Source: CAUZEO01 sp963578625 (GTDB lineage: Bacteria > Verrucomicrobiota > Kiritimatiellia > SLOV01). Taken from it: DNA of 64,000 nt. The notes below the pieces were generated by a model. The model did not search any database. It worked only from the letters and a program-made list of their open reading frames with translations, and was not told the origin of the DNA. Shown one piece after another: positions 7,388 to 17,148 of this stretch (position 1 is its first letter; each line of letters starts with the position of its first letter). The position numbers and the translations under genes were made by a program. The DNA lies in NCBI GenBank assembly GCA_963578625.1, contig CAUZEO010000001.1:1-64000 (forward strand), in the 5' to 3' direction.

Positions 7388-9421
7388 TCAAGATGAAACG
7401 ACGAGGGTATCATGAATGGCAAGCTGGTCCAACGTAACGGATAGAATGCCACCCTGAAAATCTTCCGTAAGCGATTTCCCGCCATAGGCGAAATGGACCT
7501 TCCGAGGTTCTTTCTCCAGCCGGAGACGCATGGTGATGTTTTGAACCGGCGGGATTTCGTCAATCGCAGACTGGCGGGGCGCGAGATCCATGCCGAATGT
7601 GTTCACGAGGTGAACCAGAATCCGGTCGTCTTTTCGCTTCAATGACACGTCGACGTATTTCGCGCCTTTAATTTCGACCACGGGGTCCGGAAAAAGGCGC
7701 TGTGCCGTCTGTTGGAACGCGCGGAGCAGCAGCGGATGCTGACCCTGGTAGTACACTTCCGGGAGCGGCACATAGAAGGCGCCAATCGACCCCTTCCCGA
7801 TTTTGTTCACGCTGGCCGCGCAATGACCGCTCTCCCTGGTATCTTTCTGTGCGTACCATCGAGCCGTAACCTCTGCGGATTCCACCGTGACATGGCGGTA
7901 AATGCCGCCGCAGTCCGCGATCATCCCGTCCGCCTCCACGTGCAGCTCGGGGAACTCAGGGTTGAGGAAGAACAACGCGCGACCGTTGTCACGCTCTTCC
8001 AGCTGACGGTACGTTTCACGCATGTCAATCAGAGATCCCTCAAACTGGACTCCGAGCTCTTCTTCGAAGTATGTGGCGATGCGCGGGCCGCCCAGAAGGA
8101 GGAATCCGCCGTTCGCGACATAGGTCTTAAGTGCCCCAATGACTTCGCCAGGAAGCGTCTTGCACTCCGGGACCACCAGCATGGGAAATTTCTGCAGGCG
8201 GCCGTCGACCACATCTCGCTCCGACCTCACGTCCACACTGTAGTGGCCGTGAAGCAGAAGCCGCAGGAGACCGACTAGTGGAGGCCGGACGCATTCATGA
8301 AATCGATAGGGGATTCCCTCTCGTGCCAGGCGTTTCTGCATGGCCTCCTCGGGCAGGATCAGGCCAACCTGCGGGATGGACTCGCCGTGCCGGCACAAGT
8401 CCTGCCGCTCGCGCACGAACGAAGCGACGTCCCGTCCCATCCGGGTGGAGGATTCGTCGATGTAGCCGCTTCGCGTACCCATGATGATGCACTGCCAGGA
8501 TCCGCCCTGCGCCAGGGTGGCCGCCGCTTCCTGCCGCAGTTGCACGACCGGCTTGATGCTGCGGTTGAACTGCTCATCCCCCTTGGTGTGCGTCCAGGCC
8601 ATCATGTCCCACGGGATGTCGAACCCGTTCCAGTATCGCGACGTCAGGCGCATCCCGTCTGCCGCGTCCTCGGGCATGTAGTCGCCGGACAGGAAGTCGA
8701 CGGGGACGCCCCGAAGGCCCGGCGTCCCCGGGCTCTGCACCCAGTTGCTGGTAACCTGGAAGCCGGGGCGGAATTCGTGCAGCGCGTGCATGTATTTTGT
8801 AGCGTGGATTCGAAACTGATCGCAAAAGAACTGGAAAAAGCTTTCCCAGTTCGGGTCGTCGGTGGACCGGGGCGGCTCGGTGATTCCGGTGGCTTTCCGG
8901 AGTGCGGCGAGTGCCGGCTCCGAGTAGTCCGGCGTAGTGCCCCAGCTGTCCGCGTCGACCCAGGCCGCGTCAACGTCGTACATGGAAATGACTTCTTTCA
9001 GCTGGGGAATCATCAGCTCGTCCAGGTACGGACTGAAAAGGCTGACAGCCATGTCGTCCCGCGAGCCATCCGCGTGGGTTACCGCCCATTCCGGATGGTG
9101 CTTGACCGCCGCGGCATCCCAGAGGGCGGAGTAGTGCACGACCAGCGCCACCCCGTGCTTCCGCGTGACCTCCCGCCAGATTCGCAGGCCGTCCTTCTTC
9201 AACCCCGGCGCGGCGTATCCAACTTGCGTCGAATAGCTCGCGTATCCGCAGTGCCCCTTGCAGTCCACCTGGACAAAGTCCGGCGACAGGTCGCGCAGGA
9301 CGCGCTCCACCATCTCTTCAGTTAAATCGCCCCAGACATCCTGATCCAATGCCGAGGCGTGAAAGTCGGTGTGGAGACCGAAGTAGCCCTCGCTTCGTCG
9401 GAGATGGGCTGATGCGGTCAC
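7388..9421 (-). CDS. glycoside-hydrolase-like protein, TIM barrel plus GATase-like domain
   Basis: A 677-residue protein without a signal peptide. The first ~340 residues look like the hypothetical glycosyl hydrolase 6 (GHL6) / alpha-fucosidase-like TIM barrel: HTDFHA near the N-terminus, VQVDCKGHCGYASY, ALVVHYSALWD, HPEWAV, and VDAAWVDADSWG with the candidate nucleophile Asp. Residues about 360-540 form a flavodoxin/GATase-like domain like the GH42 trimerisation domain (FPMLVVPECKTLPGEVIGAL then GGFLLLGGP). A beta domain ends the protein (VKFAYGG-type region). The start is a GTG with a weak ribosome-binding site; a stop codon lies a few codons upstream, so the N-terminus is bounded. It lies 61 bp after a small unknown gene. 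Family level is an inference and catalytic activity is unproven. Confidence 0.7.
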   Translation of the reverse strand: MTASAHLRRSEGYFGLHTDFHASALDQDVWGDLTEEMVERVLRDLSPDFVQVDCKGHCGYASYSTQVGYAAPGLKKDGLRIWREVTRKHGVALVVHYSALWDAAAVKHHPEWAVTHADGSRDDMAVSLFSPYLDELMIPQLKEVISMYDVDAAWVDADSWGTTPDYSEPALAALRKATGITEPPRSTDDPNWESFFQFFCDQFRIHATKYMHALHEFRPGFQVTSNWVQSPGTPGLRGVPVDFLSGDYMPEDAADGMRLTSRYWNGFDIPWDMMAWTHTKGDEQFNRSIKPVVQLRQEAAATLAQGGSWQCIIMGTRSGYIDESSTRMGRDVASFVRERQDLCRHGESIPQVGLILPEEAMQKRLAREGIPYRFHECVRPPLVGLLRLLLHGHYSVDVRSERDVVDGRLQKFPMLVVPECKTLPGEVIGALKTYVANGGFLLLGGPRIATYFEEELGVQFEGSLIDMRETYRQLEERDNGRALFFLNPEFPELHVEADGMIADCGGIYRHVTVESAEVTARWYAQKDTRESGHCAASVNKIGKGSIGAFYVPLPEVYYQGQHPLLLRAFQQTAQRLFPDPVVEIKGAKYVDVSLKRKDDRILVHLVNTFGMDLAPRQSAIDEIPPVQNITMRLRLEKEPRKVHFAYGGKSLTEDFQGGILSVTLDQLAIHDTLVVSS

Positions 9422-9482
9422 GAAAGAAGATCTTTACCGGAGAGGGCGCGGAGATGATTTGCGACGGAAGTGGGTGTATTCA

Positions 9483-10043
9483 TCAGAACGGTGGTTCTGG
9501 AAACGTTTCAGCCTGATTCGTCGCGTGCCAATGAAAGAATCTCGTTCCCAATGGCGGCTCGGGCGCGTTCCCTTCCGTGAACCGCATGGAGGCGCGTATC
9601 TGGCAGTGCAGCGGTTCGCCGATGTGGTGAAAACAGAAGGCGATCCATTCGCCGGCGAGGTATCGAACCGGGCGCGCCGGGGCGTACATTTCCATTTCAC
9701 CGCCCCGTACCGCGCAGTTGAGCACGAACACATACTCGCCCTCGGGCGTGATGCGCCCGAGACTCCCGCCGATCGCCACTGCACGATCGAGCAGATACCA
9801 GCTCCCGGCGTTGAACGACCAGTCGCTCAGCCACACCATCCGGTCCGCCGGCACCTGGAACACGGGATAGACATCGCCGCGGCGTTCATCGTCCAGGTCC
9901 TTGGGAAACCCGCGGGGATTCTCGGCGCTGAGGTGCGCATGAAAACTGAGCTCCCGCTCCACTGTCTGCTCGTCTACGCGGCATTCGTAGGCCGTGTAGC
10001 TTCGGATCCGTTCCCGGTTGAATTGATAATCTCCTGAAAGCAT
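9483..10043 (-). CDS. unknown 186-residue beta-rich protein
   Basis: I do not recognise the family. The gene has a good ribosome-binding site (GGGGAGG) before its ATG, no signal peptide and no membrane segment. The sequence is rich in alternating aromatic and hydrophobic residues (PVFQVPADRMVWLSDWSFNA, GEYVFVLNCAVRGGEMEMY, WIAFCFHHIG), which suggests a beta-sandwich or barrel. It sits 23 bp downstream of the large secreted protein at 10067-13936 and 61 bp upstream of the glycosidase-like gene, so the three are probably one transcript. A binding or accessory role in the same glycan pathway is plausible but not shown. Confidence 0.6.
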   Translation of the reverse strand: MLSGDYQFNRERIRSYTAYECRVDEQTVERELSFHAHLSAENPRGFPKDLDDERRGDVYPVFQVPADRMVWLSDWSFNAGSWYLLDRAVAIGGSLGRITPEGEYVFVLNCAVRGGEMEMYAPARPVRYLAGEWIAFCFHHIGEPLHCQIRASMRFTEGNAPEPPLGTRFFHWHATNQAETFPEPPF

Positions 10044-10066
10044 CGGTGACCTCCCCTCAGTCTATG

Positions 10067-13000
10067 CTATTTCGCCGCACGATCGGGTGCGAATTGAATC
10101 TCCGTCCGGGTCGGCCCGAAAAAATTAGGGTTGGTCGGGTAGTGAATCTCCGGATCGAAAAAATAGCCCGGCGGCTGGGTGAGCACGGTTGAGGTGACGC
10201 GCGAGGAGAGGTTCCGCCCGTTGTCCATTTCCAGCTCGATCCAGAATCGCCGCATTTTGAACACGCCCTGCCCCGGATTCTCGATCACCAGTTCATTCGC
10301 CGTGTTTAGCGAGGCGATGACATCGGAGGGCAGTTGCAGGGAAATCGGGGAGTACCGGTCGTCCCGGATCTCGTTGAAGTAGGCGGGGGTGGGTGTCAGG
10401 GATCCCAGGTCGCGCCCATTCAGAAGAACCCGCGTGACGCCCTTGTTGACGGCGCCAACCACCTCGAGCCGCAGCCACGCGGCCCTCGCGGATTGGATCT
10501 CTTTGAGGGTCAACCCGGACTCCATGTAGGGTCCCGGCTGGAAGGGAACATCATCCCGTGAGTCGTGCAGGGACTTCGCCCCCAATTGTTCGTGGAGCCA
10601 CCATGTACGGCGGTACTGGGACGTGCCGGACCCGACGACAAGTTCGACCGGCCGGAGAAGTTCCGCTTCCGCGGGGGTCAGTTCGATGGTTTCTCCCGTC
10701 GACTCGCCTGGATCGAGTTCCAAATTACCGATGTCGGTGCCGTCACACTCGACACGGAACGTTGCAGGACGGTCCCGCGTGTTCGTGAGATGAAGGAGCA
10801 GGTTGTCGTCCCTGACCGACAGGGATGCATCCACCGGCGGAACCACCGTGAAATCGATCCACTTTTCCTCGCGGGCGAACCAGGCGCGTGTGCCCGGCTT
10901 TGCCACGGCCGGAATGCGAATCTTGTGCGGGCGTGCGCCCTTGATGTCCAGCCGCTCTCCGGGGGCGGCCTCGCCGGCTTCGCACGACAGCGCGAAGTCC
11001 ATGACCTTCCCGCGAGGCCGGAGCCGGTAGCTGAACGCACCGGGAAACGGCACGATGTAGACCAGCCCGCGGCTGAGCCGCGTTTCCGCCTTTCCCATCG
11101 GCTCGCCTTCGCGATCGAGCGCAATGGCCGTGCCGCGACGACCGTCGAGGGAAACGCCGACCCACTCCTGGCAGTCCACCGGGATCACTTCGACGGTTTC
11201 CTCGCCTTCGCGACTGGAAACCACCGCGCCGTCCGCGGCCAATCGTTCCCGGCGGACAAACGTGCCGCGCGCGTCGAGGAAGTCATAGGCCGGCGACTCC
11301 ACGTAATCGATGCGCCGGCCGTTGACGTTGGCGCTGTATTCGAGCAGCTCGCCGTCCGCCGATCGCGCGTACCAGCCGTTCGGAGGGAGCTCCGCATGCT
11401 CCGATTGCCACGTGTCTTCCATCTGTCCGTTGACCCACACCTCGAGCCCGTTGTCGTACTTCGTGTAAACCTGCGAGCCTTTGTGCGCGCCGCGCGCGAG
11501 CGCTGCCGACGTGTCCCACATCGTTCCGTTCGCGTCAGCATAGCGGATCTGGCTTGCGTTGGCCCCCGTGTAGGCCGACTGGAGCTGCTGTATCATGTAG
11601 TAGCTCCGCAGCATGCCGCGCACGCCCTCGTTGAGTTCCAGCCAGCCGCCGTGGCCGTAGGCGATGGTGGCGGCCAGGAACCGGTCCAGCCGCCAGTCGC
11701 GCATCTCCGGCCGATGCATGAACTCCTGGTTTCCGTAGAACATCCACATGTTCCCCATGCCGATGTTCACGCAGAGGGGGTGAATCTTCAGGAGGTCGAA
11801 GTCCACCAGCCACGGATCCTTCCACAGTCGGGGCTTCTCCTGGCGCGCGTAGTCGCCGTCGCTCAGGCCGGCCAGCAGCCACTGGTACGGACCTTCGCTG
11901 CTCACCGGCCCATTGAACGCCTCGCGTTCGTTCATGAGGACTTCGCCGTAGGCGTAGAGGGTTCCCGCAAAAGTGGCCGCGCCGGGGACGCGGTGATCGT
12001 AGTCGACATACGCGAAAATCGCTGTCGCCGTGTGAACGTCGCAATACCCGGTGTTGACGCCGAAGGTCCGCTTCACTTCGCGCGCGATTCGCTCCGATAG
12101 TTCCGGGGCCCGGGACGGCTTCACGATGTAGAACCGGTTGCCGGATCCCCAGAACTGGCCACCTTCGTCGCGCATGACATAGTCTTCTTTCCACTCCGCG
12201 CTGACCGGGAGGTAGTCCGCGTAGTTGTCGTAGAAGCCGTACCAATAACCCAGCGCATGCATTTCTTCGGTGATCTCCCGGGCCGTTCGATTTCCGCCTT
12301 TCAAGCGGGCTGCCCGCGTGCGCATGGTGTGGGCGCTTTCGTACCAGTAGTCGCTCCAGCCGGCTTCGTGGTTTGTCACGATCATCTTGCGGACCCCGTA
12401 CCGCGCGACTTCTTTCCAGCGCTGCAGGTAGCCCTGCGGGCTCTCGCGGTTGGAGCAGAAGCCGTTGTTGCGGTACAGGTGCGTTCCCGTCACGTCCATC
12501 CAGGGTGAGGCCGGGTTGTCGATCGTCGGAAGCACCTCATCGAACCGCGGCGAAACGGTCAGAAAAATTCGCTCGAAACAGTCGTTTCGATTTCCGTCCG
12601 TCTTCGGCTTGTAGGTAACCCCGCCGTTGAAGGTGGCCCAGCGATCACCGACTTTGTTGCGGGCCCAGAACTCGCTCCCGTTCGTCCGGTACCAGTCGAC
12701 GCAGGCAAAGGTGAAGAGAGGATCGTCCTCCGTACCGCTCAGCAGCACCTGCGGACGGCCGTGCCAGTACCAGAGGTACGGGATCTTGATCAGCCGTGGA
12801 TTGTCCAGGCCGTCCGCGCGCCCGAAAAGGATCTGCTCGAGTTCGCCTCCCGGGCAGAACACGTCGAGGACCAAAGATTTCTGCCAGAGCCGAAGGACGT
12901 AGGTGACCTCCGCAATGCCGCCGGCCGTCTGCATGCGCCACGTCGAAACGACAGCGCCGTTTTCCCTTCGCACATCGACGCGCTCCGCTTTGTCCGGCTC

Positions 13001-13936
13001 CGCGCCCCCGCCGAAGCGTGGACCGCCGCCGGACAGCGGGTGAAAGGCCTCGCCGTTTCCCCACCGGGCAGTGATGTCGCTGAACGATCCCTTCTGCGGT
13101 TCATAGCGATACTCGAGCGTACCGTCGTCACCGCGGTACCGGAAAACGTACGCACTTCCGTCTTCCGCCAATTCCGTTTCGAAGTGCTCCGCGCGATTTG
13201 CCGGAAGAATCGTTTCCTCCCGCGTGGGGAAGGGGAGCTCTCCCTCTCCCGTGTTCAGGCCCTGCGGTTGCCCCGGAAAGGGATCGACCCCGCGCTTTCG
13301 TCTCGGCTCATATTCCAGCGGTGCGTTTTCGTCGCGGTAGAGGCTGAGATTGTCGAAGTAGACGAAGTCGTTGCTGCGCAACGAACCGATTTCAATCCCG
13401 GTCAACAGGCAGTCCCCATCCGTTTTTGCCGCGTCCTCGGCGGACAGAACGCGGTGAACCAGGTTCCACACCGTCCATCCCATGGGGCCGATCCGGACCC
13501 GGAGATCTTCTGCATCCTGCGTCCTGACGTGGGCATAGAGGTCGAGGGCCGGTCCGGATCGCCACTCCCATGGAAACGGGAGGTATCCGTACAGCCAGAA
13601 GTTGATGGAGTTGAATCCGCCTTTCACCGGGACCGGCCCCGGCGGACGGAGGATCACCGAAGCGTTCTCTCCAACCACACCGGTCGCGATCTTGCCGACG
13701 TACCGACCGAAGAGCTGCTGCTCCCGCGTCTGCGACAGCATGACCTCGGCATTCACCGCCTCCGCGGTCCATCCGGACAGGTCCTCGAAGTCAATGGTGG
13801 GCGGCCGGACGTCCTGGGTGCGCTCCGCCCAGATCATCTCGATCGGCGGTTCACCGACGATGCCGTCCTCGATGGGGACAGCCGGAGAGGACGTACCGGT
13901 GATTATGCCAAGAAAAACCAAAAAGCCTTGCTTCAT
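10067..13936 (-). CDS. large secreted glycosidase-like protein
   Basis: A protein of 1289 residues. The ATG at 13936 is chosen over an upstream GTG (13951) because GGAGAAGG lies 5 bp before it and a signal peptide begins there (MKQGFLVFLGIITG). After the signal comes a jelly-roll-like domain (about 40-190: DFEDLSGWTAEAVN then INFWLYGY). Next is a beta super-sandwich (about 220-450), a TIM-barrel region (about 490-800: ARYGVRKMIVTNHEAGWSDY, then WYGFYDNYADYLP, then NTGYCDVHTATAIFAYVDYD), a beta region and a second jelly-roll near the C-terminus (ARAAWLRLEVVGAVNKGVTR). This is the layout of an extracellular glycoside hydrolase, but I cannot assign a numbered family. It ends 23 bp before the next gene and begins 37 bp after an alcohol dehydrogenase. 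Confidence 0.7.
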   Translation of the reverse strand: MKQGFLVFLGIITGTSSPAVPIEDGIVGEPPIEMIWAERTQDVRPPTIDFEDLSGWTAEAVNAEVMLSQTREQQLFGRYVGKIATGVVGENASVILRPPGPVPVKGGFNSINFWLYGYLPFPWEWRSGPALDLYAHVRTQDAEDLRVRIGPMGWTVWNLVHRVLSAEDAAKTDGDCLLTGIEIGSLRSNDFVYFDNLSLYRDENAPLEYEPRRKRGVDPFPGQPQGLNTGEGELPFPTREETILPANRAEHFETELAEDGSAYVFRYRGDDGTLEYRYEPQKGSFSDITARWGNGEAFHPLSGGGPRFGGGAEPDKAERVDVRRENGAVVSTWRMQTAGGIAEVTYVLRLWQKSLVLDVFCPGGELEQILFGRADGLDNPRLIKIPYLWYWHGRPQVLLSGTEDDPLFTFACVDWYRTNGSEFWARNKVGDRWATFNGGVTYKPKTDGNRNDCFERIFLTVSPRFDEVLPTIDNPASPWMDVTGTHLYRNNGFCSNRESPQGYLQRWKEVARYGVRKMIVTNHEAGWSDYWYESAHTMRTRAARLKGGNRTAREITEEMHALGYWYGFYDNYADYLPVSAEWKEDYVMRDEGGQFWGSGNRFYIVKPSRAPELSERIAREVKRTFGVNTGYCDVHTATAIFAYVDYDHRVPGAATFAGTLYAYGEVLMNEREAFNGPVSSEGPYQWLLAGLSDGDYARQEKPRLWKDPWLVDFDLLKIHPLCVNIGMGNMWMFYGNQEFMHRPEMRDWRLDRFLAATIAYGHGGWLELNEGVRGMLRSYYMIQQLQSAYTGANASQIRYADANGTMWDTSAALARGAHKGSQVYTKYDNGLEVWVNGQMEDTWQSEHAELPPNGWYARSADGELLEYSANVNGRRIDYVESPAYDFLDARGTFVRRERLAADGAVVSSREGEETVEVIPVDCQEWVGVSLDGRRGTAIALDREGEPMGKAETRLSRGLVYIVPFPGAFSYRLRPRGKVMDFALSCEAGEAAPGERLDIKGARPHKIRIPAVAKPGTRAWFAREEKWIDFTVVPPVDASLSVRDDNLLLHLTNTRDRPATFRVECDGTDIGNLELDPGESTGETIELTPAEAELLRPVELVVGSGTSQYRRTWWLHEQLGAKSLHDSRDDVPFQPGPYMESGLTLKEIQSARAAWLRLEVVGAVNKGVTRVLLNGRDLGSLTPTPAYFNEIRDDRYSPISLQLPSDVIASLNTANELVIENPGQGVFKMRRFWIELEMDNGRNLSSRVTSTVLTQPPGYFFDPEIHYPTNPNFFGPTRTEIQFAPDRAAK

Positions 13937-13973
13937 GAAGCCCTTCTCCACGGTCGAACCTGTCGGACAAGCC

Positions 13974-14993
13974 CTAGATTTTCACAAACCCCTTGATCAC
14001 CCCGCCCGCGGCCTGCTCTTCCAGTGCAGAAGGAAGGCTTTCCAGTCCTTCCCACGTGTGGGTCCGGAACAGCGAGGTGTCGATGCGCCCGGTCTGCATC
14101 AGCCCGCACACCCAGTCGTAGGCCTTGTGCTCCTCGGGCCCCACCGCCCGCACCGCGAAATCGCCGGGTGCGCCCTTCATGTCGAACGTGTAAATGTTCT
14201 TTTCCGGGGCGCCATAGATGACGGCCTGACCGCCTGGAGCAAGCGTCTTCAGACCGGCGACAAACATCGCGTCGGCCCCGGTTGCCTCGGCAAAATAGTC
14301 CGCGCCGCGGCCTCCGGTCAGTGCCTTGACCACCTCTCCCGGATTCTCGCTGGTGACATTCACGCCGGCATTGGCGCCGAATTTTTTCGCCAACTCGATC
14401 CGCTCGTCCCTCCGTCCCAGGGCAATGACGGTAGATGCTCCCGCCAGTGCCGCATACATGCAGATTGCGTAACCGGCCAGGCCCGTGCCGCCCACCGCGA
14501 TGGTCTTGCCTCCAAGAGCGCCGACCTTCCAACTCCAACTGCCGAGTTCGGCGAGACTAATGGCCAGGGAGGCGTCCAGAGGATCGAGATCCAGCGGGGG
14601 CCGCATGTGGCGCATGGCCGTATAGTCTTCCTCGGGCAGCGTGGCCGGATCCCGTATGATTCCGTACTCTGCGAATCCGCCCCACCCGCTGAAGTATCCG
14701 TCCCGGGATTCCCCGGGATAAATCGCGGCTACTCGCGTCACCCGGTCGCCGGCCTTAAAAGAGGTTACGTTCTTACCAACCTCCTCAACCACTCCTACGG
14801 ACTCATGTCCCAGGATCGCCGGATAATTCTCCCGCGGATGATGAACCTGAATCCCCTCCACGATGTGCCGGTCGGTGGTGCCGCATAACCCGCACACTTC
14901 GATCTTCACCAGTGCCTCACCGGGCCCCGGCTCCGGCGGCGGGACGTTCTGAATCTCAACCCGACCCGGCTCTACAACGATTCCTGCTTTCAT
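13974..14993 (-). CDS. medium-chain zinc-type alcohol dehydrogenase
   Basis: A 339-residue member of the medium-chain dehydrogenase/reductase (MDR) family. It has the catalytic zinc ligand region CGLCGTTDRH (about residues 34-43), ILGHESVGVVEEVG (second ligand His-Glu) and a Rossmann strand with GGTGLAGYA. The four-cysteine structural zinc loop of classical ADHs is not evident. It overlaps the preceding dehydrogenase gene by 4 bp (14990-14993), so the two are translationally coupled. It probably oxidises a sugar alcohol or other secondary alcohol with NAD(P). Confidence 0.88.
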   Translation of the reverse strand: MKAGIVVEPGRVEIQNVPPPEPGPGEALVKIEVCGLCGTTDRHIVEGIQVHHPRENYPAILGHESVGVVEEVGKNVTSFKAGDRVTRVAAIYPGESRDGYFSGWGGFAEYGIIRDPATLPEEDYTAMRHMRPPLDLDPLDASLAISLAELGSWSWKVGALGGKTIAVGGTGLAGYAICMYAALAGASTVIALGRRDERIELAKKFGANAGVNVTSENPGEVVKALTGGRGADYFAEATGADAMFVAGLKTLAPGGQAVIYGAPEKNIYTFDMKGAPGDFAVRAVGPEEHKAYDWVCGLMQTGRIDTSLFRTHTWEGLESLPSALEEQAAGGVIKGFVKI

Positions 14994-15997
14994 GACCGTC
15001 CCCAGTCAAAAACAATTCCGGTAAAATCCTGCGGTCGCTCCACCACCATCGCGTACGCTTCCGGGGCATCCTGCGGCGCAAAGGTGTGCGTGACAAATGA
15101 ATCCAACTTCAACATGCCCCCGAGCATCAGACGATGGCAGTACTCGTGGGCCTCCTTGGACTGCGCGCATGGGATCCGGATGAGCGCTCGCTTGCCGTGC
15201 AGCCCGTCAAAGCAGATCGGCGTCTCTCCCGGATAGTACCCCTGCAGAATGAACTGCCCTTCCATCTTCAGCAAGTCCCCGGCCTGGTTCACCACCGGGG
15301 CGACACTCGTCGTGTCGACGACGATGTCCGCGCCGGCTTCGGGGATCAGGCCCTTCAACTGCGGAAAGATGGGCCCGCCGTCGAGCACCACGCCTTCGTC
15401 GCATCCCACCGACAGGGCCTGCTCCACGCGCGATTCCAGCATGTCGGCGACCACAACCCGCGCGCCCTTGGCGCGAAGCACCTGGGCGGAGCTCTGTCCG
15501 ATAAGACCCAGCCCCAGGACAACCGCGACGTCGCTGGTCACCACCTTGACCATGTCCGCGCCTCGCGCGGAGACCGATGCCAGTCCGGCCATCGCCGCCT
15601 CGCCATCCGAAATGCCGTCGGGAATCTTGCAGACATACGGCGGCCAGTCGTCCGGCTCCCGGTCCGGCACCAGAGCGTGCGACACGTGCGTTCCCATCCA
15701 GCTGTTCGATGCGTAAGGCTCCGGAAGGCGCGTACTGAAGTAGAAAACCCGGTCCCCTTCGGAAAACCCTTCCCGGGAGGAGCCGACCGTCTCCACGACG
15801 CCTACCCCCAGGTATCCGGGAATGTTGGGAAAGCTGATCTCCTGCCGCTGACTGATCAGGGCCCAACGCTCGGTGCCCACGCTGATGCCGGTGCACGTGG
15901 CCCGGACCACCAGATCGGTATCCGCGGGCTCCGGCATCTCGATCTCGCGCAGTCCGACCTTCCGATCCGCTTCAAAGACAATGGCTGTAGCTTTCAA
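14990..15997 (-). CDS. MDR-family dehydrogenase lacking the zinc-site motif
   Basis: A 335-residue MDR protein with a TTG start; GAGAGG lies upstream and the N-terminus aligns with its neighbour at 13974. The Rossmann fold reads VVLGLGLIGQSSAQVL. The usual GHE zinc motif is replaced by IPGYLGVGVVETVG and the first cysteine region reads CTGISVGTERW. It therefore resembles the BchC-like or zinc-free subgroup of the family more than ADH. It is coupled to the second dehydrogenase by a 4-bp overlap. Two consecutive MDR enzymes of different subgroups suggest two successive redox steps, or the two halves of a keto/hydroxy inversion; this is inference. Confidence 0.85.
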   Translation of the reverse strand: MKATAIVFEADRKVGLREIEMPEPADTDLVVRATCTGISVGTERWALISQRQEISFPNIPGYLGVGVVETVGSSREGFSEGDRVFYFSTRLPEPYASNSWMGTHVSHALVPDREPDDWPPYVCKIPDGISDGEAAMAGLASVSARGADMVKVVTSDVAVVLGLGLIGQSSAQVLRAKGARVVVADMLESRVEQALSVGCDEGVVLDGGPIFPQLKGLIPEAGADIVVDTTSVAPVVNQAGDLLKMEGQFILQGYYPGETPICFDGLHGKRALIRIPCAQSKEAHEYCHRLMLGGMLKLDSFVTHTFAPQDAPEAYAMVVERPQDFTGIVFDWGRS

Positions 15998-16028
15998 TAT
16001 TCAAACCTCTCTTCGCTTGCAAGTTGCA

Positions 16029-16125
16029 GGAACCACCAAGTACACAAAATACCCACCGAAGCCAAGCCGTAACCAAACGGATTTTGAACAGATTATTTTC
16101 TTTCTTTCGCCTATTTCGTGGTTCC
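16029..16125. repeat. imperfect inverted repeat, element of a dispersed pair
   Basis: The left arm begins GGAACCACCAAGTACAC and the right arm ends CTATTTCGTGGTTCC, giving an imperfect inverted repeat about 97 bp long in the gap 15998-16125. A related element with the same right end (ATTTCGTGGTTC) and a similar left end (AAATACACGAAACAC) fills the next gap at 17084-17148. Such elements are probably non-coding REP-like repeats. They may act as attenuators inside the operon. Confidence 0.5.
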
Positions 16126-17070
16126 TCACTCCGTATTGAATTCAGGGTCCCGTCCGCGGAATTCGTCTTCCAATCGTTCTCGGATTTCCGGTGAGAGGGG
16201 CGGCAGCGCAGTGGTTTCTATGCACTGGCGGGTTTGCTCCTCCGTTCTGGCTCCGAGGACGACGTTCGACACACCCTCCCGGTCCAGCGCAAAGCGAACG
16301 GCGACCTGGGTCAGGGTCTCATACGGCGGGACAACGGCCCATAGTTTCATCTCTTGAGCACACTGCAGGATGATAGCGAGGCTCTCGTTTCCCCATCTGC
16401 CCCGGGGATCATCAGGCCGCTCGAAGGAATCTCCCGGCACATACTTCCCCGCGAGGAAACCGTCTTCCAATACCGTTCGGGCCACAATCCCGACATTGGC
16501 GTCCGAAGCTTCCCCAAAGATTTCGGCAGTCCCCTGCCGGAAAATGCTGTAAATGACCATGAGCACGTCCACCCGGCCGGACTGAATTGCATTGCGGCAA
16601 AGCCCGATGGTTTGGGGCGTCACATCCGCTCCCTTGATTGATGACCCGATCGCCCGAATTTTCCCCTCTTGCCGTAGCTGCTCATACGTGCCGAGGACAA
16701 CCTCCAATTCCGCCGGATCAATCGGGGGTTCGTGCATGTAATAGAGGTCGATGCAATCGCGCCCGAGCAACCGCAGCGACTCCTCCAATTCGCGCCGGAT
16801 GTCGGCGGGATCTGTCTCCCAGGTCTTACTGGCGATGATCAGGTCGGCCGGGTACCCGTTCTTCCGAAAATACTCCCCGATGTATCGCTCGCTGTTCCCG
16901 TACCCGCGAGCCGTATCGATGAAGTTCCCCCCTTGCTCAACAAAGGACCGAAGTACAGAAAACGCATTTTCCTCAGAGATCCGGCCATGGCCCGCACTGG
17001 CGATCTGCCCAGCACCCAAGCTGATCTCCGAAACCTCGAAACCGGTTTTACCTAGTACACGGCGACGCAT
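16126..17070 (-). CDS. aldo/keto reductase
   Basis: A 314-residue aldo/keto reductase. The frame extends upstream to 17244, but the family starts at the ATG at 17070 (MRRRVLGKTGFEVSEISLG) and the upstream codons overlap the cupin gene and a repeat. The tetrad is intact: Asp52 and Tyr57 in NFIDTARGYGNSE, Lys82 in IIASKTWE, and His113 in YYMHEPPID. The C-terminal cofactor loop reads GVSNVVLGARTEEQTRQ. It is a second, distinct member of this family in the window (the other is at 3229). It lies in the middle of the leftward catabolic cluster and probably interconverts a carbonyl and an alcohol. Confidence 0.9.
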   Translation of the reverse strand: MRRRVLGKTGFEVSEISLGAGQIASAGHGRISEENAFSVLRSFVEQGGNFIDTARGYGNSERYIGEYFRKNGYPADLIIASKTWETDPADIRRELEESLRLLGRDCIDLYYMHEPPIDPAELEVVLGTYEQLRQEGKIRAIGSSIKGADVTPQTIGLCRNAIQSGRVDVLMVIYSIFRQGTAEIFGEASDANVGIVARTVLEDGFLAGKYVPGDSFERPDDPRGRWGNESLAIILQCAQEMKLWAVVPPYETLTQVAVRFALDREGVSNVVLGARTEEQTRQCIETTALPPLSPEIRERLEDEFRGRDPEFNTE

Positions 17071-17083
17071 GAGAATTGTGTTC

Positions 17084-17148
17084 AACGACGAAATACACGA
17101 AACACATGAAAATCCGGATTCTGATCTTTTCCGGGCATTTCGTGGTTC
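17084..17148. repeat. second copy of the TTTCGTGGTTC repeat
   Basis: This fills the gap between the cupin and the aldo/keto reductase. It carries AAATACACGAAACAC at one side and GCATTTCGTGGTTC at the other, like the element at 16029-16125. Its right end touches the stop codon of the cupin gene at 17147. Confidence 0.45.

Noticed and set aside
10565..12100. Long open frame on the plus strand opposite the secreted glycosidase-like gene
   Set aside because: It is antisense to a gene with clear signal peptide and domains; composition is Arg/Pro/Ala-rich without any motif. Long antisense frames are normal at this GC content. The same holds for 12761-13996, 13602-14888, 50900-52219, 55035-56489 and 62102-63418.
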